A program made the position numbers and the translations under genes. The notes beneath the pieces are model-generated. The model was not told where the DNA came from, did not search any database, and saw only the letters and a program-made list of their open reading frames with translations. A DNA stretch of 64,000 nt, taken from contig NC_050096.1 of the NCBI RefSeq assembly GCF_902167145.1, forward strand, positions 263,026,622 through 263,090,621. Reading direction: 5' to 3'. Positions 58,521-64,000 of this stretch are shown here, piece after piece (the stretch's first letter is position 1; each line of letters starts with the position of its first letter). This DNA comes from Zea mays (taxonomy: Eukaryota; Streptophyta; Magnoliopsida; Poales; Poaceae).

Positions 58521-59234
58521 ATTTGCACCATATTCAAATTTTACATACATTCATATACATTGTAAATGTTTCCATGAAGACTTGACAATATTACAAGTTG
58601 TCGTTATATTGGTGTGTATTATTTTATATTAGAATGCTATCTGTTTACAACAATCACCGTGCATATTAGCGACAACAATCACCGTGTATATGACGTGTCG
58701 TACATACTTTAGAAGCTAACAGACCATCGCAACACCTAACCAGCACATAGTACATGATTTGCAATGTGATACAAGAAATCAGGTCCAACTCGAATGCTCA
58801 CGTTATATGAACCAAGAAAGAAAGAAAAGCGCAGCATCCATCTCCAGCTGACCTTTGGCACAAGATTTGCATCCTTCATTTTTTTGAAAAGAATCTACAC
58901 CAAACTTTCTATGCAATCCAAGACGAAACAGGCACCGGTCGTTATGCACCAGCAGAAAACGCTAACATGCTACGCAAGCTTTGCAACTTTTCCTTCTCCA
59001 AAGGTCTGCTTCTTTTTAAAAAAAAACCAAAGCCATCGCACTAATAATTAAGGGTATTCAAGGAAACTCACATAAATCGTTAATATTATAGAAGCCGAAG
59101 TCTATGATTAAGCCAAACACTCATCGGATCCACCTAATAATTTATTGAAGTTGTTTTATAGTGAAGCTGGGAAACCAAAGCTACAATTCTTGAAATGAAG
59201 CTCTCCCAAACAGACCCAAAATCTAGGTAGTATA
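58521..59234. other. Harbinger 3' region
   Basis: This is noncoding sequence after the transposase, including the right inverted repeat that ends at 59217. A near-repeat of CAACAATCACCGTG occurs at about 58649 and 58674. Confidence 0.5.
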
Positions 59235-59560
59235 AAATTAATTTCAAATTGCTATAAATTATGCCGAATGGTGGAACAGTCAAAGGCTTAGTCATGATTT
59301 CAACCACTTGATCTTGGATGATATGATCCACACATCTAACTAGTGAGATACTGTTTATGAACAAAGTGATAGTCAATTTTCACATGATTGGTATGACAAT
59401 AAAATACCAATAAAAATATGGATTCGTCGCGAGATAGGTAGCTGTCACACCAAAGAGTTGGCAACTGCGTTTGTAGTATGCCAAGTGCCCGAAGCAATCC
59501 TTGCACCGAAATAAATTATGCATTAACATTAGCGAACTCCTTAAATTCAACATTCATACT
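59235..59560 (-). pseudogene. Decayed Copia RNase H remnant
   Basis: On the minus strand, with several frameshifts, one can read VEFKEFANVNA, LLRALGILQTQLPTLWC, NHVKIDYHFVHK and DQVVEIMTKPL. These are the ordered end motifs of Copia RNase H. It is very old compared with the element at the left end of the window. The Harbinger element lies immediately next to it. Confidence 0.7.
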
Positions 59561-59657
59561 CGAGCATGAGACTTGTATTGTTTTGCACAACTTTATTCGT
59601 GGTAGCGACTTAAAAGACTATTTAAGAGGTGTGACATAAATGAGGAGCATATGCTTA

Positions 59658-59932
59658 GGGCATGTACAACAGTTCAGACGGCTGCTGTCTGCAAGTATTT
59701 AATACGCAACGGTGCTGAGATTATAGGGTTGTCTATATACCGTCTGCAAACTGTTTTTATTTAATACGCAACGGTACTACGTGCGATGGTCGACTTGTAC
59801 AACGGTGCTGCGGCGTCGCTCGCTGTCGTTCTCTCGCCAGGCGACGACACGCTCGTCGACATGCTGAGCGGAGGTTCTTTTTGCTAAAATGTCAGCTCAT
59901 AGACGGCTTATAGACCCCTGTTGTACGTGCCC
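59658..59932. mobile_element. Tourist-like MITE (275 bp) with TTA duplications
   Basis: The termini GGGCATGTACAACAG and the complement of CTGTTGTACGTGCCC match at 14 of 15 positions. TTA flanks both ends (59655-59657 and 59933-59935). The internal subrepeat TTTAATACGCAACGGT occurs twice, near 59698 and 59759. Confidence 0.85.
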
Positions 59933-60259
59933 TTAGATAATCAAGTGCAAGTACACTGACACTAGGGAGCGATGAGTAGGACACGAGATTACCATGAACA
60001 CCATTTGTGAATAGAACAGCTACCAGATTGGCCAGTGCGAGAGCTACATATGATAGCTACGTGATTATCAACTTTTATAAAATATAGACTTCTTTATTTA
60101 TCTACTATATTTTCAATTATTTTGTTGCATCAATATTGATCGTTTCCTTCTATCTATATTTATGGAATATTGTAATGGTGAAAATCATGTCAATTCTAAA
60201 AAAACATTGTACTACAGTTAGTTTGAGTATAAACCGTCTATACTCCGTTTGAATATCGA

Positions 60260-60985
60260 TATTGGAATGCATAAAATTAAATTATACTTCGTTTGGATAT
60301 CAATATTGGAGAGGATAGAATTGAATTGGGTTGATTACCAAATCAGACATGATATTGAAATGAATTGAAATGAGATATAATTCCAATTCTATTGTTTGGA
60401 TATCACTGAATTGTTAATATTGGAGAGGATAGAATTGAATTGGATTGATTACCAAATCAAACATGGTATTGAAATGGGATATAATTCCAATTCTATTGTT
60501 TGGATATCACTGAATTGAAGTTTGAAATTATGTGGTCTAATTCCACGCAATACGAGGGGTGGGGTTTTATATTGAGAGGGTGTTTCTAGTTATAGTGCAA
60601 TTCCAGGGAATTGAGCCTCTAATTCCAAATCTCAATTCGATGTGCAACAAAACAACATAATTTAGAAAAGCTAATTCTAATTCCTAATTTTGTGCTCCAA
60701 TTCTACATCCATTTTAAAATGGAGTATTAAGTTTAATACCAAATCAACCATAGTATTAAAATGAGATGTAATTCTAATTCTATTGTTTGAATGTCACTGA
60801 ATTAAACTTCTGAATTATGTGGTCTAATTCCACACAATTCAAAGGGATGACACTCTATTGGGGGAGAGCTTCTAGTTATAGTACAATTCCAAGAAATTGG
60901 ATCTCTGATTCGAAATCTCAATTCCATATGCAACCAAACAACACTCAGGAAAGCTGATTTCAATTCTCAATTCCGTTGTCCAATA
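60260..60985. repeat. Nested/tandem AT-rich repeat cluster
   Basis: A unit with ATTGGAGAGGATAGAATTGA and TTGTTTGGATATCACTGAAT is tandemly duplicated with a period of about 114 bp (60303 and 60417). A more diverged copy of the flanking block (TATGTGGTCTAATTCCAC) recurs near 60819. It is probably a set of related MITEs inserted in or recombined with each other. Confidence 0.65.
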
Positions 60986-62264
60986 TCTTTATCTAAATAG
61001 GATATTAATTTTTTTCACTGCAAACGGTTCACAACAACTTTTTTCACAGCTCGTAACATAAGTAGCAGAACCAGACGCACCTTTTAAACAATAATGAAAC
61101 TATACTCAAGGAGACATTCATATAGAATTCCTGGTTTCAGATAAACCAAAATGGAAGTTTATAATAATTAACATCTCAATTCTGCTCGGGAAGCACTTAT
61201 AAGGGACATTGTGATAACATGAGAAATTGATCAGAAACGTCAAGAAATTAGGTGCCCACCTCAACTCCGCAGGATTTGGAAATCCGCCTTATGGACACAA
61301 TATTTGCAAATGGGAATAGCCCATTGGAACCACAGAAAGCGGAAAAGCCACAGCAGAATTATTTACTTCACCGACACATTTAACATCTCACATCGGCCAT
61401 GGCAGTTGGATATAAACAAGGTATAATGCAGAATACAGCCGAGAGTGAAGCATGGAGTGAAACATGACAAACAAGCAATCAGCTGAGAGTAAAACTAAAA
61501 TATATTATTCTTCACCAATGCAGCAACTTCGAAGTTACAACCTATTTTTGGTTTTGAATTAGCAGGTGCCTTGAGAATCTGCTTCTGCTTTCAGACAACA
61601 TGCATATGTAAATTATCATGCATAATACTAGACTTGAAAAATATTCAGACGAGAATTTTATAATATTAATTTAAAAGACCGAAATATTTAAGCACGCCTA
61701 TTTGAAAAAAAAACCACAAGAACGGGAAAAGGTAGTTGCCAAGAACCACTTCCTTGGTTATTTATTAATAGACCGGATGGCCGGATGAAGTCAAATGCAA
61801 TCTGGTCGGTACTTCCCACCCTCAATTGACAAACATCGTCCATCTAAAAAAAATTGTAGCAGGTTTAGCCATCTCCTTTTGTACTACTGTAAATATACTC
61901 CCTTCACCAAAACAGTATTGATATTGTACCGTGCCAAAAGGTCCTATCTCAATAGGTCTAGAAAGTAGAACTCGCAAGCTTCATCAAAGAATAGATGGAG
62001 CGCACAATCAAAGAACAGATAGACGTAGAAGTAAAACTAGATAATATAGGACTAGGAAATGCTTTGACAAATTTCATGGTCGTGTAGATTTAACTAAATA
62101 ACTTGAACATTATAAATAAAATTGTTAGATGTCATGACGAAGCTGATACCTGTTAAGAATCTTCCCCTTGAGAAATGCAAACAAGTAGAGAACAGGTACC
62201 TTGTTGCTGAGCTCCATGCAATCATGGACAATACCTCAATTTCCACCAAAAGGTTGATAGGTTC
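60986..62264. other. Downstream flank and distal 3' UTR of THIC
   Basis: The stretch next to 62264 is the exon that follows the riboswitch-containing intron, on the minus strand. I cannot fix its end. Further left I see no coding sequence or delimited repeat. Confidence 0.4.
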
Positions 62265-62558
62265 CTGGAAAACAGGAAAATAGAATTGCACACTCCCTTC
62301 GCAGGCATTATCCTGTTCAGGTTCAAAGGGACTTTCTCAGCCCATCTCACAACAGTCCAGGCTAAGAGGCTCTCAGACTGTTGAGAACACAGGCACCCCT
62401 GGTGCAATTTTCATCACTAACAATCCCATTGTGATACAAAGAAGACAAAAGCATAATGATAATGCTAGGGAGTACAATACAGAGTTTTTTATTACAGTAC
62501 ATAATGGCATTCACAAACTGAAGGTAAGCAACACCAGCTTTATTCACATACTGCTTAC
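62265..62558 (-). other. Riboswitch-controlled 3' UTR intron of THIC
   Basis: On the minus strand the donor is G|GTAAGCAG at 62558. The acceptor is a pyrimidine-rich tract ending TTTTCCAG at 62265, just after the aptamer. Between donor and aptamer lies GTAATAAAAAAC (about 62495), a possible polyadenylation signal. In other plants, splicing of this intron removes the proximal 3' end-forming site and yields long, unstable transcripts when TPP is high. The same arrangement is visible here. Confidence 0.75.
62288..62405 (-). promoter_or_regulatory. TPP riboswitch aptamer (THI box) in the THIC 3' UTR
   Basis: On the minus strand the aptamer reads from CACCAGGGGTGCC (62404) through GGGCTGAGAAAGTCCC to TTTGAACCTGAACAGGATAA and TGCCTGCGAAGGGAGTGTGC. 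These contain the highly conserved thi-box blocks: GGGTGC-like, CTGAGA, ACCTGA and GGATAATGCC-GCGNAGGGA. It binds thiamin pyrophosphate and controls use of the nearby 5' splice site. The variable P3 arm is long, closed by a perfect 8-bp inverted repeat (CAACAGTC at 62350-62357 and GACTGTTG at 62376-62383), and includes a second CTGAGA. Its place 3' of THIC is the norm for plants. Confidence 0.95.
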
Positions 62559-62663
62559 CATCTCATTAGATAAGATGGTAGAACAGCTGCTGATGCCTTA
62601 GCCACTAGCCAGAACAGCTGCTGATGCCTTAGCCTCATTTGGAATGGATGTCTCCGAGGAAAC
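62559..62663 (-). other. 3' UTR exon of THIC between two introns
   Basis: The exon has acceptor CCTGTAG before 62663 and donor at 62558. The preceding intron begins immediately after the stop codon (TAAG|GTCAGT, donor at 63276). The exon contains a 31-bp tandem duplication: the block GAACAGCTGCTGATGCCTTA starts at 62581 and 62612. Confidence 0.7.
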
Positions 62664-63277
62664 CTACAGGAATTTTGCACTGAGTAAAAGAGCTTCTATA
62701 TTCAAAACTACGAAGAACGCAAAGCCTAAAAAATAATAGTTTGATGAAGTTCCACAAAGATACAAATAAGAGTTTAAGCAGAGAACAGAAAATGCTATCA
62801 CTAAAAATTGCATAATACAAATACTTCTTTTGGGTGATAGCACTGCGTTCTGCATGAGATTTATATTCAATAATTAACAATACAATAATAGAAGCACAAA
62901 AACATACATGGCTCAAAATTTATGATCACATACTTTTTTTGAAACATTTCACATATAAGATATGACATATGAGGGACATGGCTATTTATCCAAGAGGACT
63001 AATTTCCGAAGCACTCATCAATTCTGCAAACTCAGAAAAAAACGCTGTGTCCATGCTAACTGACTAGCATGTATTATTACTGTGTACTGACGTATCAAGT
63101 CTGCTAAAGCTCATTTATATACTCTCTTATATGTGAAATTTGTTGAACTGTTTTAAATATTATCGCATGACTATATCATAGATTACTTCATGCTTCTTAA
63201 AGGATCATACAACTTCAGAACAGAACTTTCATGGATGAGCTCTTGCAAGGCAAACTCTACATGATAACAGACTGACC

Positions 63278-63952
<675 letters not shown>

Positions 63953-64000
63953 CTAAAAGTCGATAAATATCAGGGAGATTGGTCTAAAGTGAGTTACATA

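Larger units (their letters stand above)
53240..59217 (+). mobile_element. PIF/Harbinger DNA transposon, apparently full length
   Basis: The left end is GGGCCTGTTTGGGAGAGCTT then CGTTTCAAGAATT. The right end is the inverse of GGGTCTGTTTGGGAGAGCTT then CATTTCAAGAATT, so more than 30 bp of inverted repeat differ at only two positions. AAA flanks both sides (53237-53239, 59218-59220), a 3-bp duplication of the size made by this superfamily, though the usual target is TTA/TAA. The 5.98-kb element holds a Myb/SANT ORF and a DDE transposase on the plus strand, plus an unrelated coiled-coil fragment on the minus strand between them. Confidence 0.9.

Overview
This is nuclear DNA of a large-genome grass, almost certainly maize (Zea mays). 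Three things point there: nested LTR retrotransposons of the Sirevirus (Ji/Opie-like) and Ty3/gypsy Tat/Grande types, many Tourist/Stowaway MITEs and Helitrons, and plant genes with GT-AG introns. All family names come from recognition by eye; no search was run.

Layout. 1-4350 is the 3' part of a Sirevirus Copia element (integrase end, RT, RNase H, several polypurine tracts, 3' LTR). 5843-7223 (+) is a compact four-exon BELL/TALE homeobox gene. 7.6-10.6 kb holds a Stowaway MITE and two Helitron-like elements in a row. 10919-13372 (-) holds the last four exons of an ankyrin/TPR-type gene; its long intron carries two MITEs, and its 5' exons are not in the window. 13.4-14.1 kb is a LINE reverse transcriptase relic. 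14.1-46.5 kb is one retrotransposon block: the 5' part of a Tat-type gypsy element with a sense-strand accessory gene; a 13.9-kb Grande-like element (20297-34218) with both LTRs but no target-site duplication; a gypsy RT-to-integrase fragment (34219-36262); and a second, inverted, truncated Grande-like copy (36263-46495). 46.6-48.0 kb is a long inverted repeat whose two ends look like Helitron 3' termini. 49.9-52.2 kb is a Helitron carrying fragments of an LRR receptor-kinase gene and an OB-fold gene. 53240-59217 is a complete PIF/Harbinger transposon with clear terminal inverted repeats, an open transposase, a broken Myb/SANT ORF and an antisense coiled-coil gene fragment. 59.2-61 kb has a Copia relic and more MITEs. 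From 63952 down to about 62.2 kb (-) is the 3' end of the thiamin gene THIC, with its last coding exon, spliced 3' UTR and TPP riboswitch.

The functional host genes are the BELL transcription factor and THIC; the TPR gene may be real or a truncated relic. The THIC end is a feedback circuit: THIC makes the pyrimidine half of thiamin, TPP binds the aptamer inside a 3' UTR intron, and this controls a splice site that decides which 3' end the mRNA gets. The rest is transposons in various states of decay. I found no clearly unprecedented system. The most distinctive items are the riboswitch with its self-complementary regulated splice donor, the accessory domain found in sense in one Tat element and antisense in another, the amber codon shared by both Grande-like copies, and the two gene-capturing DNA elements.
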